This document shows positions 38,475 through 47,820 of a stretch of DNA of 64,000 nucleotides, piece after piece. Each line of letters begins with the position of its first letter. The stretch's first letter is position 1. The stretch covers positions 62,001 through 126,000 of the forward strand of contig ADNK01002379.1 of NCBI GenBank assembly GCA_000320545.1. Direction: 5' to 3'. Origin of the DNA: Bigelowiella natans CCMP2755. Lineage: Eukaryota > Cercozoa > Chlorarachniophyceae. The translations under genes and the position numbers were made by a program. Under the pieces are notes generated by a model that did no database searches, was not told the origin of the DNA, and saw only the letters and a list, made by a program, of their open reading frames with translations.

Positions 38475-39110
38475 GCCACCTGTAACATGCCGTGCGCCTC
38501 CCCGTCAAAAGCGACCACGAGCTCCGTCTGGCTTCGTCTGTAGATTATTCCTCGGTTCTCGTCCGAAGACGAAGAAGCGGCGTCGTTTCCATTGCTGCTA
38601 CCTCTACTCTTCAGAGAACCACCTCTGCCGCCGCTGCTTCCATTGCCTCCGCCTCCTAAGCCATCGGAAGTGCTGTCGAGTAGCCGAACTCCCCGGTTGG
38701 TAACCTTGCAAAGCTGCACCAAATCTCGGTTGCGGAAGGAGGTGCTGGGCAGGAGCTTTCCTTCTTGCATGGGCGTGACGGACAGCATGCACCGTCCATA
38801 CAAACCCGTGTGGATTCCCGAAGCACGCAGCTTCGTGAGGCAAACACCCTTCGCCTCAAGTTCTTGCACTGTTTTAAGCTGCCTGTGCGACTGAGGGGAG
38901 GGGGGGGGGGTAAACAGCAGCTCAGTTAGGGGGGAAAAGGTCAGAATGGATACAGTCGTTTGGCATTTAAAAAAAGTGTAAACCGCCAGCGAAAGAAGGC
39001 ATCATCGGTAGAAGAAGAACCTCAGCAAGTCGTATCTCCTCCTGCCTCTCGAGCTCCAGCAGCTTCTGAGCCTGAGAGAACAAGCTGGTGTCAGCATGGC
39101 TAGTACGCAT
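26538..39110 (-). CDS. IGHMBP2: IGHMBP2/SMUBP2-type superfamily 1 DNA/RNA helicase with R3H domain
   Basis: This is a Upf1-like 5'-3' helicase; in other eukaryotes the family acts in translation and nucleic-acid maintenance. Exon 1 (39110-39021) and exon 2 (38878-38480, with LEAKGVCLTKLRASG and LYGRCMLSVTP) give the beta-barrel region. Walker A is IHGPPGTGKTTTVVECIHQ (37351-37280). Then follow ACASSNIA (about 37034-36984), VDNLCERLGRH (36862), GHPARMLPS (36576), ADVVLSTNAG (34820), FDLIVVDEAAQ (about 34405), ILAGDHKQLPP (33870), MLTMQYRMNETICRWS (33340), IDTAGCGFEE (32800), IGIITPYNAQ (about 32080), VGTVDGFQGREKE (31833 to 31480) and VGFLSENRRTNVAITRAKR (31376). An acidic linker (30640-30140) and an R3H domain (about 28640-28240, DRKRVHDAIER) follow. 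After these come a Cys-rich AN1-like block (about 27600-27050) and a basic tail. Roughly 35 exons span 12.5 kb. Several linker exons and the final frame (stop 26538 or 26557) are uncertain. Confidence 0.9.
26864..26895. repeat. (TA)n tract in helicase intron
   Basis: TA run in the intron before the last exon of the helicase gene. Confidence 0.85.
27284..27320. repeat. (CTA)n/(CTC)n trinucleotide tract
   Basis: Triplet run in a helicase intron within the Cys-rich C-terminal region. Confidence 0.85.
27447..27523. repeat. (CA)n tract next to the Cys-rich exon
   Basis: Long CA run (GT on the sense strand) directly downstream, on the coding strand, of the exon with GRCGTPQCRAKM, so the donor GT lies in or at the edge of the repeat. 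Confidence 0.9.
27618..27682. repeat. Tandem 14-bp units around ACAAATAACAAGCG
   Basis: Four to five direct copies of a unit ACAAATAACAAGCG, the last truncated, inside a helicase intron. On the sense strand it reads as a pyrimidine-rich CGCTTGTTATTTGT repeat. Confidence 0.9.
28893..28927. repeat. (CT)n microsatellite in helicase intron
   Basis: CT run (GA on the sense strand) between two linker exons preceding the R3H domain. Confidence 0.9.
29360..29517. repeat. (CT)n-(CA)n and (GA)n tracts forming an inverted arrangement
   Basis: A CT run (29360-29393) followed by CA, and 70 bases later a GA run (29480-29517). The CT and GA arms are complementary and could form a hairpin in the helicase pre-mRNA. 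Confidence 0.8.
29995..30076. repeat. (CA)n then (CAT/CGT)n tract
   Basis: A CA run passes into ATC/GTC triplets just downstream, on the coding strand, of the helicase acidic linker exon. Confidence 0.85.
31203..31425. repeat. (TA)n, (GT)n and (TA)n tracts flanking a helicase exon
   Basis: TA (31203-31239), GT (31241-31267) and TA (31381-31424) runs bracket the 28-codon exon carrying helicase motif VI, leaving very little unique intron sequence on either side. Confidence 0.9.
31598..31640. repeat. (TA)n tract in helicase intron
   Basis: TA run between the exons encoding VDGFQG and REKE. Confidence 0.9.
31875..31930. repeat. (CA)n tract in helicase intron
   Basis: CA run (GT on the sense strand) upstream of the exon that begins at about 31833. 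Confidence 0.9.
32238..32312. repeat. (CTT)n then (ATT/ATC)n tract
   Basis: Triplet-based run in a helicase intron. Confidence 0.85.
32581..32623. repeat. (CA)n tract in helicase intron
   Basis: CA run, GT on the sense strand. Confidence 0.9.
33186..33240. repeat. (GT)n-(TA)n tract in helicase intron
   Basis: Compound run downstream of the exon with QYRMNETICRWS. Confidence 0.9.
33742..33952. repeat. Two (TA)n tracts flanking the motif III exon
   Basis: TA runs at 33742-33778 and 33899-33951 lie on both sides of the 15-codon exon encoding ILAGDHKQLPP. Confidence 0.9.
34160..34221. repeat. (CA)n-(TA)n tract in helicase intron
   Basis: Compound run immediately past the exon encoding SLEPSTWIPMLK. 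Confidence 0.9.
34838..35002. repeat. (CA)n-(TA)n and (GT)n tracts in helicase intron
   Basis: CA/TA compound run (34838-34886) and a GT run (34971-35001). Confidence 0.9.
35169..35372. repeat. (CTA)n and (GAT)n tracts flanking a short helicase exon
   Basis: CTA triplets (35169-35202) and GAT triplets (35312-35373) sit either side of the exon with ARNEKRELWLEAKAL (about 35281-35222). Confidence 0.85.
35604..35637. repeat. (GTA)n trinucleotide tract
   Basis: About eleven triplets; the long open frame across it (Thr repeats on the minus strand) may be wholly or partly intronic. Confidence 0.85.
36047..36175. repeat. TGTGTTG heptamer array followed by (GT)n
   Basis: Seven to eight direct copies of TGTGTTG (about 36051-36102) run into pure GT and, after a short break, another GT run. 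It lies in a helicase intron, on the antisense strand. Confidence 0.9.
36234..36305. repeat. (CA)n and (TA)n tracts in helicase intron
   Basis: CA run 36235-36269 and TA run 36277-36305. Confidence 0.9.
36755..36806. repeat. (TAG)n trinucleotide tract directly after a helicase exon
   Basis: Triplet run starting at the donor of the 17-codon exon VDNLCERLGRH; on the sense strand the intron begins GTACTACTATTACC, so the repeat supplies the donor region. Confidence 0.85.
37768..37818. repeat. (TA)n-(GT)n tract in helicase intron
   Basis: Compound run between two N-terminal helicase exons. Confidence 0.9.
38345..38477. repeat. (GA)n and (CTA)n tracts after helicase exon 2
   Basis: The CTA run (38431-38474) abuts the exon 2 donor; on the sense strand the intron starts GTGGCAGTAGTAGTAG. 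A GA run (38345-38376) lies further downstream. Confidence 0.9.
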
Positions 39111-39644
39111 TGCACGAGTTCCTGTTGTTGAGGCAAACCTTTGCTACGTATTTCTCCATCTTGGTCGCCGTTCCTATTCCGACGTGGTTTGTTTTTAACT
39201 GCTCTGCTCAGCTCGACGAGCCGGCGGCTGCTAGTTTCAATTCGGAACGTGGGGAGGACAAGAAAGCTTTTTCTGTCGGGAGTACGAGTAGTGTCCTTTT
39301 ACAGGCCGTTATCATATCTGCGACAAACAAAAAAGAATGGGCACGTTTATGGGTGCTGTTTCATGGCTGCGACATGATCTCAAACCCATTTGACCTAGTG
39401 ACTCAATCATTGGCGCATGTGAGTCGTCTGGCCTTCGTTTTTTCCTTGCGACATCAAAAAATAAAAAATTACTGGAGAATCAGAGGAGATTTCTTTCTTC
39501 CCATTTGAGCCGCATTTGAGTTGTGTCTGACATCGTGTCTGATACATCTTCCGATGTTTCAACCGCGAAGAATGCACTGTCCATACGGTGTGCTACCAAA
39601 ATTGTGAGCAAGGGCACAACAGGCGAAGGCAGTAAGAGCTAGTC
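39111..39644. other. Divergent intergenic region between helicase and VIT/VWA genes
   Basis: About 530 bp separate the two divergently transcribed start codons. It probably contains both promoters, but no defined element is recognisable. Open frames here are unsupported. Confidence 0.55.
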
Positions 39645-40016
39645 ATGTCAGCAGATGTAATTGGAAAATCCGGTGGCTTGCTGGTGACGTTCTCGGACCG
39701 CAAAACACCGCTTAGGATGACAAAAGCCTCAATCAAAGTGTTTGTGAACGGAATGCACATCGAGGTAGCAAATAGTTGCTGAAGGAGGGGGAGTGGGTTG
39801 ACGATTGTTTTATCGAGAATGTTGATAAGTAATATTTGCATGTTCGACGCTTCCCAAAGGTTCGCCAACGCTTGACGTTCTTCAATCCACACAATAAAGC
39901 TCTCGAGGGAGAGCTTGTGCTGCCCCTTCCAGAACGAGCCACCATTTGCCGCTTCGGTGCGTGCGTGTGTGTGCACATAGTACATTTGCCTTTTCGTCAC
40001 AGTAATGTTGGTCCAA

Positions 40017-40067
<51 letters not shown>

Positions 40068-40069
40068 TC

Positions 40070-40123
<54 letters not shown>

Positions 40124-42725
40124 CAACCCTTGCCCCCCTTCATTAGGCAAGATAGACCCGGAAACCAATAAGACAAACTGGGCGACTGTCGTCACAAAGG
40201 AAAAGGCTCGAGTCGTATTTGAGACAGAGGTGCGGACCGGCAAGAAGGCGGCCATGGTGGAGAAGATAGAATCTGCTGGGAACCTCTATAAGACACGTAT
40301 TTACCCCATCCCCCCCCAATGTGAGCTCACAGTGGAACTCTGGCACTTCGACTCCCTCGACTACGGGCAAGTGGCATCCTCCTCCATCAGTAGTTCCAAA
40401 GCGGAAGACAACGGATATTGCTCATTATCGAGGAGAAGGAGGCCTAATGGCACCGCCGTCGCCGCTGCTGCTACTGCTGCTACTGCTGCTGCTACTACTA
40501 CTACTACTACCACTACCACTATGGCATCATGGTTTAACCTCCCTGACTCACTCGTCGGCCACATAGCTTGCTTTCTCGGACCTAAGAGTATCTCCCGCTT
40601 ATCTTGCGTGAACAAGCGTGTGCTGAAGGTAATGAGCCCGGCACTTATCAGGCTCCCGCTCTATTGTGCTGGGCTCGCGCAATCGGTGGAAGTGACCGTC
40701 ATTGCGGGATCGGTGGGGGGGATCGGGGACGAAGAGATCTATGCCTTGAAAGCGGGGTCTGCTTCGACGTCGTGTCTTCCGCTCATTAGGTCAGATGATG
40801 CGAAGAAACAGCTGTTCTGCTCAGTCAAAAAGCCGGGCGCGGCCGCATGTATCGGCGTGGCCGTCCCGTTTTTAGTGGGAAACCAAGCATTAGTCAATGT
40901 GCAGCGCCTCGAACAAAGTGACAGCGACGATGACAGCGAAGCAGTAGCAGCAGTTGCAAAAGCAGCAACCGAGGGAAAAGTGGCGCCGGAGACAATGACG
41001 GCTGCCGTGAATGGAAACAAGAGAGGGCACAACAGAGAACTGGAAATGGTGGTGGATGATAATGACGAGGATCAAAAAAAGGGATTGGGGCGAGGAGAAG
41101 AAGAAGAAGAAGAAGATGATGATGATGATGATGAGCGAGAGGAAGAAGAGACCTACTTCTCCATCCTGGACCGCCCCCTTTCCGTACACTACGCTCCGGA
41201 AAGAAGCAGCAGCAGCAATAGCAGCATCGGGATTATCTGGGACACGTCTTTAAGCCGCGACATAGATTCTGAGTCAGAAAAGGCGCTTCTGCTCGAACGC
41301 AGGGTCCTCGAAGCATTTCTCCTTAAAAACACTAGTAGCAGCACCAAAATGTCGCTCTACTCGTTCTCAACGGCCGTCACGCCTTGCGAGGGCGTGCAGG
41401 GCGTCGATACGAAGACTCTACTTCAGGCCGTGGATGCACTTAGGTATAGAGGAGCAACGAAAATGGAGGCGCTGGCCACGGTGCTGATGAACGAAGAGAC
41501 CAATGGCGATTGCGACGGCAGGGCCGAGATGTCTGCTACCACTACTACCACCACCACAACGACGATGGCTACTGACCACGACTTTTGGGTGATATTTACG
41601 GACGGCGTGGACACGCTCGAACTGCTGCCCGACGCTATGGCGCCAACGGCTACAGCAGATCCAACGCCTGCAAAGCCCTGCTACATCCTCACCGCCTCGA
41701 GCACGGCCGACCGCGCCTACCTTCGCGCTCTAGCGCTCCGCTCAGGTGGGCGGTTCTTTGATCTCCTGAAGGCAAGGGAGGTGGCAAGGGCCCCGCAACT
41801 GATAGGCCAGGCTTGGTTTGGCTTCCTCGGTGCAGCGTACGACGCGCGGCAAATCTCGAGCCTACACCCCAGCGGTGCACGGCCTATGGCCCTTAACGAG
41901 AGGCTCGCCGTAACTGGCAAGCTTGCCAGTGGCACCAAGGCGACCAGCGTTGTCCTTCATTACGGGGTATACGGATTAGAACCAGTTCTAAGCCGCAGGA
42001 TCACCATAGTTGCATCCTCTCCCTCCTCAGAAAGGAGAAGAAGAGGAGGGGCGAGGGGGGGGAGAGGCACTAATGTGGCAAGAGCCTGGGCTGCAGATGA
42101 GGTGCGGCGCATCGAGGGGGGAGGGGCGCTACCGGAGCGATACGCGAAGATGGGCGTGGAGAAGGGGAAAAAGAGGATCTTCATCGACCTCGGCCGCAAG
42201 TTTAAAATCGTGACCCCAGGGACTTCAATGATTATGCTAGAGAAGCTCTCACAATTCATACAACATGATGTCACACCTCCCACATCCTCGGCATTCTACA
42301 AGGAGTTCATACAGAAGCAGAGGGCGGGGACTGAGGCTGAGGAGGCACAGGTACACTTTCTCATGGGATGACCCCTGTCGTTGTTGCTGCCTTTTTCAAA
42401 TTTTCGCAGCTCTGTCCTCCATCTTCCGTCGACAACTCTCCATATAAGTTATAGTAGACCTCATCACTTGGCAGTATTAGGGGGGTGCGTGGGATGACTG
42501 AATGATGACAACTACGAAGCATGATAAAGATGATGTGATGACGGCGATGATGGTGGTGGCGGTGATGATGATGATTCATCGTAACAAGGAGGATCAGGAT
42601 GGCCTCACATGTTTTGTGTTGTTTTCTCGTTTCTATACCTCTAAGGTCAACGATGATGATTACTATACCAATATCAATTGCTGATATGATACTTTCCCCT
42701 CTCTTTCTTTCTTGGTTTCCTTCTG

Positions 42726-42772
<47 letters not shown>

Positions 42773-44615
42773 TCCCCCCCCCCCTCCATCCCCCCACCCC
42801 CCATATTCCTTCTCCTTCTCTGTCTCTGGTCCTCAAAGGTCATCGGCAAGCTTGCACAGGTACGAGTATGGTGGCGCGATCGTGTCGCTTGGTGGGAGAG
42901 AGACTTCCTGGAGGAGCAGAAGAGACCGTACAAGCGCGTAAAGCGAGGTTAATCCTTCTTCACTCCCTTGATTCGCCAAGGCAGATAACGACTGAGCACA
43001 ATGGTTTTATAATACATTTATAGGTGGGTTTGGCTTCGGTGTAGGGTCTGCTAGGTCCTCGGGGTTTGGTGGAGGAAGTGGAGGTGGATTTGGTGGAGGA
43101 GGAGGAGGTGGATTTGGTGGAGGAAGTGGAGGTGGATTTGGCGGAGGAAGTGGAGGAGGAGGAGGTGCATTTGGCGGTGGAAGTGGAGGTGGATTTGGTG
43201 GAGGAGGAGGAGGAGGAGGAGGAGGCGGATTTGGCGGAGGAAGTGGAGGTAACTCAAACTTTGGTGGAGGAGCTGTTAGATCCTCGGGGTTTGGCGGAGG
43301 AGGTAACTCCAACTTTTAAGTGGTTTCGACCGAACATATATTGAATGAACATAATGTTTATGATACTACATATAACAGCTCCTTCCTACGCTCCTACGTC
43401 TCCTGCCTACGCTCCTATGTCTCTTTCATACGCTCCTACTTCTCCTTCATACACCCCTACTTCTCCTTCATACACCCCTACTTCTCCTTCATACACCCCT
43501 ACTTCTCCTTCATACACCCCTACTTCTCCTTCATACGGTCCCACGGCTCCTTCATACAGCGCCACGTCTCCTTCCTACAGCCCAACGTCTCCCTCTTACA
43601 CACCGCATTCATCGAGCAACAACAATAGCGTCGGTTCTGGGGACAACGTAATCAAGCTTTCCTCTTACACCGTAAAAAACGCAAACGCCTCCGTGCTGCT
43701 GATGCGAAATGCCCTCGAAAAGGGAGGACTTGCTGAGGCAATGGGCGCTTTTGACTGCGAGCGGAGGAAAGATGGTTTCAAGGCGAGTGCCGCGCCCAGC
43801 TTCTACTTCGCCTGTGCTTCCTTCCTCTTCGAGCAGGCGCGCGGAGTGGGGGTGAAAAGCGGTGTGGCAATGGATGAGGAGAAAGAGGAGGTTAAGAAGG
43901 GTGGTGCGAACCGGAGGCGAGCAACTCCACCGAATGGCTCTGTCCCCGCCCCCCTGCTCCAAAAGGCGGCGTTACAGGTAATTCTCTCTCCGTTAGAACT
44001 GGGACTAGAAGACCCCGTCCTGCTGCGTCTAGTGGCATACCGCCTCCAGATTGAGTCGGAACAAGCGAAGAACGGCAGCTGCAGCAGCAACACCTCGAAA
44101 AGCGACTGCTACGATAGCGGAGAAATGGCTACGGTCATAGCACAGGTGGCGTTAAGTCTTTTCGAGCGCATCAAAGTTCTGAGGCCAGAAGAGCCTCAGT
44201 CGTATCGAGACTTGGCGCTATGCTTGTCCGACAAGGCCTTGCGGATGGCCAATAAAGCTGCGGCTAATGAAGGCGACAAAGACAGCGACGGTGATAGCTG
44301 CGAGCGCAAAGAGGTGCGCCGCATCGTTGCGAGGGCTCTAAGTCTCTTCGCGCGTGTGGTTACGGGTAAATGGGATAAACGCTTCATAGAGATCGAAGTC
44401 ACAACGCTGATGGAGTTGAACGCCTTTGTTCATAGAATGCGCACGTTGCATCCCTGGATTGAGAAGGGGGTGCGAGGCGGCGGGCCCAACGGAGAGAGGA
44501 CGGCTAATATTTTTGCCTTGGATCAACGAACGGATATCCGCGAGAAAATCCCCAAGGAATTCCTTCGGAACTTGCCGTGTGATTTACGTGTCTCCCTTGG
44601 GTGCGAAAAGCGATT

Positions 44616-44648
<33 letters not shown>

Positions 44649-44894
44649 GCGCCTTGCATACTGGTATATACCGGCCTAGGAGAATAATCGAGAGTTCTTT
44701 CTCCCTCTCCCCCTCTCTTTTCCTCTTCATCATCATCATCGGCATCATCAGCAGCAGCATCATTATCCATTATTCACACGCGACCATTCAGTTCTGCTGT
44801 GTTCTAATTATTCGTCATGAAATGATTCTCCTCTCCCTTTGCTATCCTGTCTTCTCGCAAATGACACACGCACACACACACGCACCATTAGATG

Positions 44895-44929
<35 letters not shown>

Positions 44930-45551
44930 CACATATATGCTAATTTATAAATGATTTCAGCTGGGACACAGATATGACCGACATTGACCTGCATGTCATA
45001 GAGCCAAGCGGCGAAGAAGCTTATTATTCCAACAGGAGAACTCACATCGGCGGCCAAGTTTCAAGAGATTTTGTTTCAGGTGAAAAAGAGAGCAACAAAG
45101 AGCTGCTTTCTTAGAGTCTGAATATTTTTCGAATACACAAGACGACAATGATGATTGCAATGATGATTATGGTGACAATAACTGCGATGGTGATGATGAT
45201 GATGATGACGGCAGCATTGAGACAGGGTAGGCACACTCATATAACGGATATTTGGCAATCGTAAGCCATAATGTCCAATCGACGAAAATAATAATCCACG
45301 TTCACACCCTCTTTTCTATCTGCCTCCTTGGGAGGGATTCTATGTGCGAAGTTGACAGGGTTTAATATTTTCTTTTCCATTCCTCTTTTTTCAAAAGGAT
45401 ATGGGCCCGAGGAGTATATGATCAAGAGTGCGATTGGAGGAAAGTACCTGATAAAGGTTACTGCTGCCTGCATAGCTTGTTGTTATGTCTGCAATTTTGG
45501 AACCCTCCCCTCCCCTTCACCTCCCGAGAGTTTTCTGCTTGTGCTGCTGCT

Positions 45552-45588
<37 letters not shown>

Positions 45589-45974
45589 CTCGCTCTCTCT
45601 ACTTGTCCCCGCACCGTTTTCGACGATATTGTCTTTTACCTAAATCGAATCTTCTGATGTACTGAGTTGGGTGATTTGAATGTGGCTGCTGGGCGTTGTT
45701 ATCGTCGATCCATCATACATCTTCCTTACCGCCATCCAGCATACACATCGTTAAAAAACGTCCACGAAGTGATGAACTCATACATTTTAAGGCCAAGTAC
45801 TTCTCGTCCCATCGCCAGGATTTCTCTGGAGCAACAACAATTCTACTTCGGCTGACCACCAACTTTGGGCGTTCGAGCGAGAAGAGTCAGGCCATTGCGT
45901 TGCGTCTCGACACGAACAAAGAGATGGTCAAAGTTGGAGAAATCAAGATGCCGACCTTGCCGTGGCAGCAGTAG
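39645..45974 (+). CDS. VIT / F-box / VWA / CTD-heptad / DUF2135-like multidomain protein
   Basis: Nine exons join in phase: 39645-39764, 39860-39956, 40147-42350, 42839-42947, 43024-43302, 43379-44600, 44961-45079, 45398-45456 and 45798-45974, giving 1461 residues. A VIT domain (about 20-130) contains [19 protein letters not shown] and [18 protein letters not shown]. An F-box (about 200-240) reads [24 protein letters not shown] domain (about 434-590) keeps a MIDAS-like set: DTSLS, GAT and FTDG. Then [20 protein letters not shown], typical of VIT-VWA proteins, precedes a WW-rich segment. A Gly/Phe-rich tract (about 844-936) and eleven YxPTSPS-like heptads follow, then a helical region of about 320 residues. 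The C-terminus resembles DUF2135 ([30 protein letters not shown]). The F-box suggests an SCF adaptor; MIDAS suggests metal-dependent binding. Both roles are inferred. Confidence 0.88.
40021..40120. repeat. (CT)n then (TA)n tract in intron 2 of the VIT/VWA gene
   Basis: A pure CT run (40021-40066) and a pure TA run (40073-40119) fill most of the 190-bp intron between exons 2 and 3. Confidence 0.95.
42726..42800. repeat. (CT)n and poly-C tract serving as polypyrimidine region
   Basis: CT run and C-rich tract about 40-110 bp upstream of the exon 4 acceptor of the VIT/VWA gene. Confidence 0.85.
43024..43302 (+). repeat. Coding Gly/Phe/Ser-rich repeat
   Basis: Exon 5 of the VIT/VWA gene consists almost wholly of GGA, GGT, AGT and TTT codons, giving FGGGSGGG-type units. 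The preceding part reads [13 protein letters not shown]. Low-complexity and probably disordered; FG spacing resembles phase-separating or nucleoporin-like tracts. Confidence 0.9.
43384..43612 (+). repeat. Eleven RNA polymerase II CTD-like heptads in a non-polymerase protein
   Basis: The start of exon 6 encodes heptads on the pattern Y-x-P-T-S-P-S. Four are YTPTSPS, one is YSPTSPS, one YAPTSPS and the others are close variants ([35 protein letters not shown]). The four YTPTSPS units are identical or nearly identical 21-bp DNA repeats (43439-43523), indicating recent expansion. Confidence 0.95.
44616..44648. repeat. (GAT)n tract in the intron after exon 6
   Basis: Triplet run beginning 16 bases after the exon 6 donor of the VIT/VWA gene. 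Confidence 0.9.
45553..45601. repeat. (CT)n tract in the last intron of the VIT/VWA gene
   Basis: CT run in the intron between exons 8 and 9. Confidence 0.9.
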
Positions 45975-46638
45975 AAATGAAAGAGAGAAATCCACAAAAA
46001 TGGTGTAGCGATCGAGCGAGCCATCGCAGTGCCAACATGTTTAGATGTCATCGTCGCTAAGAAAGCTGATGCGACAACGTGTTCATCAAATGAATAGCTA
46101 GATGACTCATTGTGCCGCGCTGTCGGAGCTGTCTTCGCAAAATTTAGGCATACTGGATTGTAGCGCAACACTGAGCATGCTAGCATGCAAATGGCGCGCT
46201 CGCGTGTGGAGGTCATTGTGTGGTCGCACATCTCTACTTCTCGGCTGCATCTTAGGCATTCAAATGCGTGCAATGCAAGCAAATGCAGGCCTCGATTCGT
46301 AACAAGGCTGATCCCTTGCAGTGCGTTCAATCGCGTGCGCACCAAGCTAGCAAGAGATCAAAGAAAGCAAAAAAAACTTCCGAAAGCGTAGCAACACTGT
46401 GAGAGAACAACGCGAGATGATGATGGTGATGACTTAAATGTTGAAGGTTAGATTGGTGACACGTGCCTGTTTGGTTCGTCCCGCCACTAGCATCAAAGTA
46501 CTTTGGAGGATCTTCCTAATGGCTAATGGCATCTGTCACCGCAGACACTTCTATTTTCATTGAAGACCAACACTTGATTTCTACTCGTTAGGATCTGAAA
46601 AATGAACCAAAAACGACAGACATCAGGAAGGAGAGAGG

Positions 46639-46679
<41 letters not shown>

Positions 46680-46741
46680 ATTGGCTAGATTGGTAATCCC
46701 TGCGCAGTCGTGCTAGAATAAATACACATACATGCTGACGA
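45975..46741. other. Gene-poor spacer
   Basis: Lies between the convergent VIT/VWA and phosphate-carrier genes. It includes the palindromic word ATGCTAGCATGC near 46177 and a (GA)n run at about 46641-46677. No gene supported. Confidence 0.55.
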
Positions 46742-47820
46742 TTAATTTTTGTTCTCACTTGTGAACTTGAACTTCGAAGTGCCAGCAAGGCTCATGATAG
46801 TGTCGAAAATACCGAACTGTCCTGCAGTCAAGGACCCAATCATGGCACACCGCGCCCCAAGACCAGTGACGCAGAGCTTCACAAATCCTGTCTCGTAGGC
46901 TAGACGTCCAAGACGGGTTATGAGGGTTCCTTCTCCAACGGCCCCCTCCTTGTTGATGAGGAAGAGCAGGGTGTCTGCGGGGTGAGAGATGATAGCAGAA
47001 GCCACACCTGCAATTGCACCAGAGGAAAGAGAAATTGCGAGCTTGGTTCTTTCAGAAGCAGTGTTGGTGTTGACTCCAGTTGCTGAAAAGGAGAAGGGTA
47101 AGAAGGATGACGTTCATAACGGAGGAGAGGATCGATGAATTCCCAAAGTTTAAAACTAGAGCCACTTCTAGTACTAAGACTAATACCTGCACAAATGTTC
47201 TCAACTGCAACACCCTGTACGGTAAACTTAGCCATGGTGTAAGGAATCTGCTTCAGGAGTATAGGGCCGAATCCAGAGTAGAAACCCTTAATAAGACCGT
47301 CTTCTGATAGGATCTTAGGCAATGCACTAATAACACCGCTGGCGTATTCAGGGTTGGAAACCAGACGGATACGGGTTGTCTCAAGCGGACAGAGGAAGAT
47401 GTCCGTAATAAATTCAGTACAAATAGCTGCTCCGAGGTAGATTGGAATGCGAAGCTCCCACGCCCTCGCCTCTCCGAGTTGCTGGGCGAAGTTGATCTTG
47501 AAGAACTCAACACCTCCAAATTTGAACCATCCCTGTAAGAAGTATCCAACGACCGTAGGACCAAGACCAATGGTTAGAGCACTAACTCCTTCTTCAGCGA
47601 TGACCTGACGGAATCCAGCGATCATGCTCTCTCTGTAATTGAGGGCAATCCTCGTCTTTACGACGTCTACAGGGTGTAAGGCTCCGTGTGTGATTGAGCA
47701 GCAGATACCTCCAGCAAAAGCACCTTGGAGAAAGTAGGTGAGGTCAAAAGAGCCCTGGCTCTTCTTTCCGTGAATGTTAGGCCTTGGGATCATCATTGAT
47801 GCAAGAAGGGGTGCGGTCAT
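46742..47820 (-). CDS. Mitochondrial phosphate carrier (SLC25A3-like)
   Basis: This inner-membrane transporter of the mitochondrial carrier family imports phosphate with a proton for ATP synthesis. Two exons (47820-47187 and 47082-46742) give 324 residues with a single GT-AG intron. All three carrier repeats are present. The signature motifs are HPVDVVKTRI, CPLETTRIRL and HPADTLLFL, the third in the degenerate form characteristic of phosphate carriers. GFYSGFGPILLKQIPYTMAKF and TGLGARCAMIGSLTAGQFGIFD also match that branch. The ATG at 47820 starts MTAPLLASMM; an in-frame extension upstream is possible but unneeded. The short N-terminus before the first repeat (about 30 residues) suggests no long cleavable presequence. 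It is unusual here for its low intron density and lack of microsatellites. Confidence 0.95.

Noticed and set aside
40005-40146. Upstream extension of the large VIT/VWA open frame through (CT)n and (TA)n to a start at 40005
   Set aside because: The extension encodes only Ser-Leu and Tyr-Ile repeats. A GT-AG intron (39957-40146) joins two upstream VIT exons in phase and gives a proper family N-terminus.
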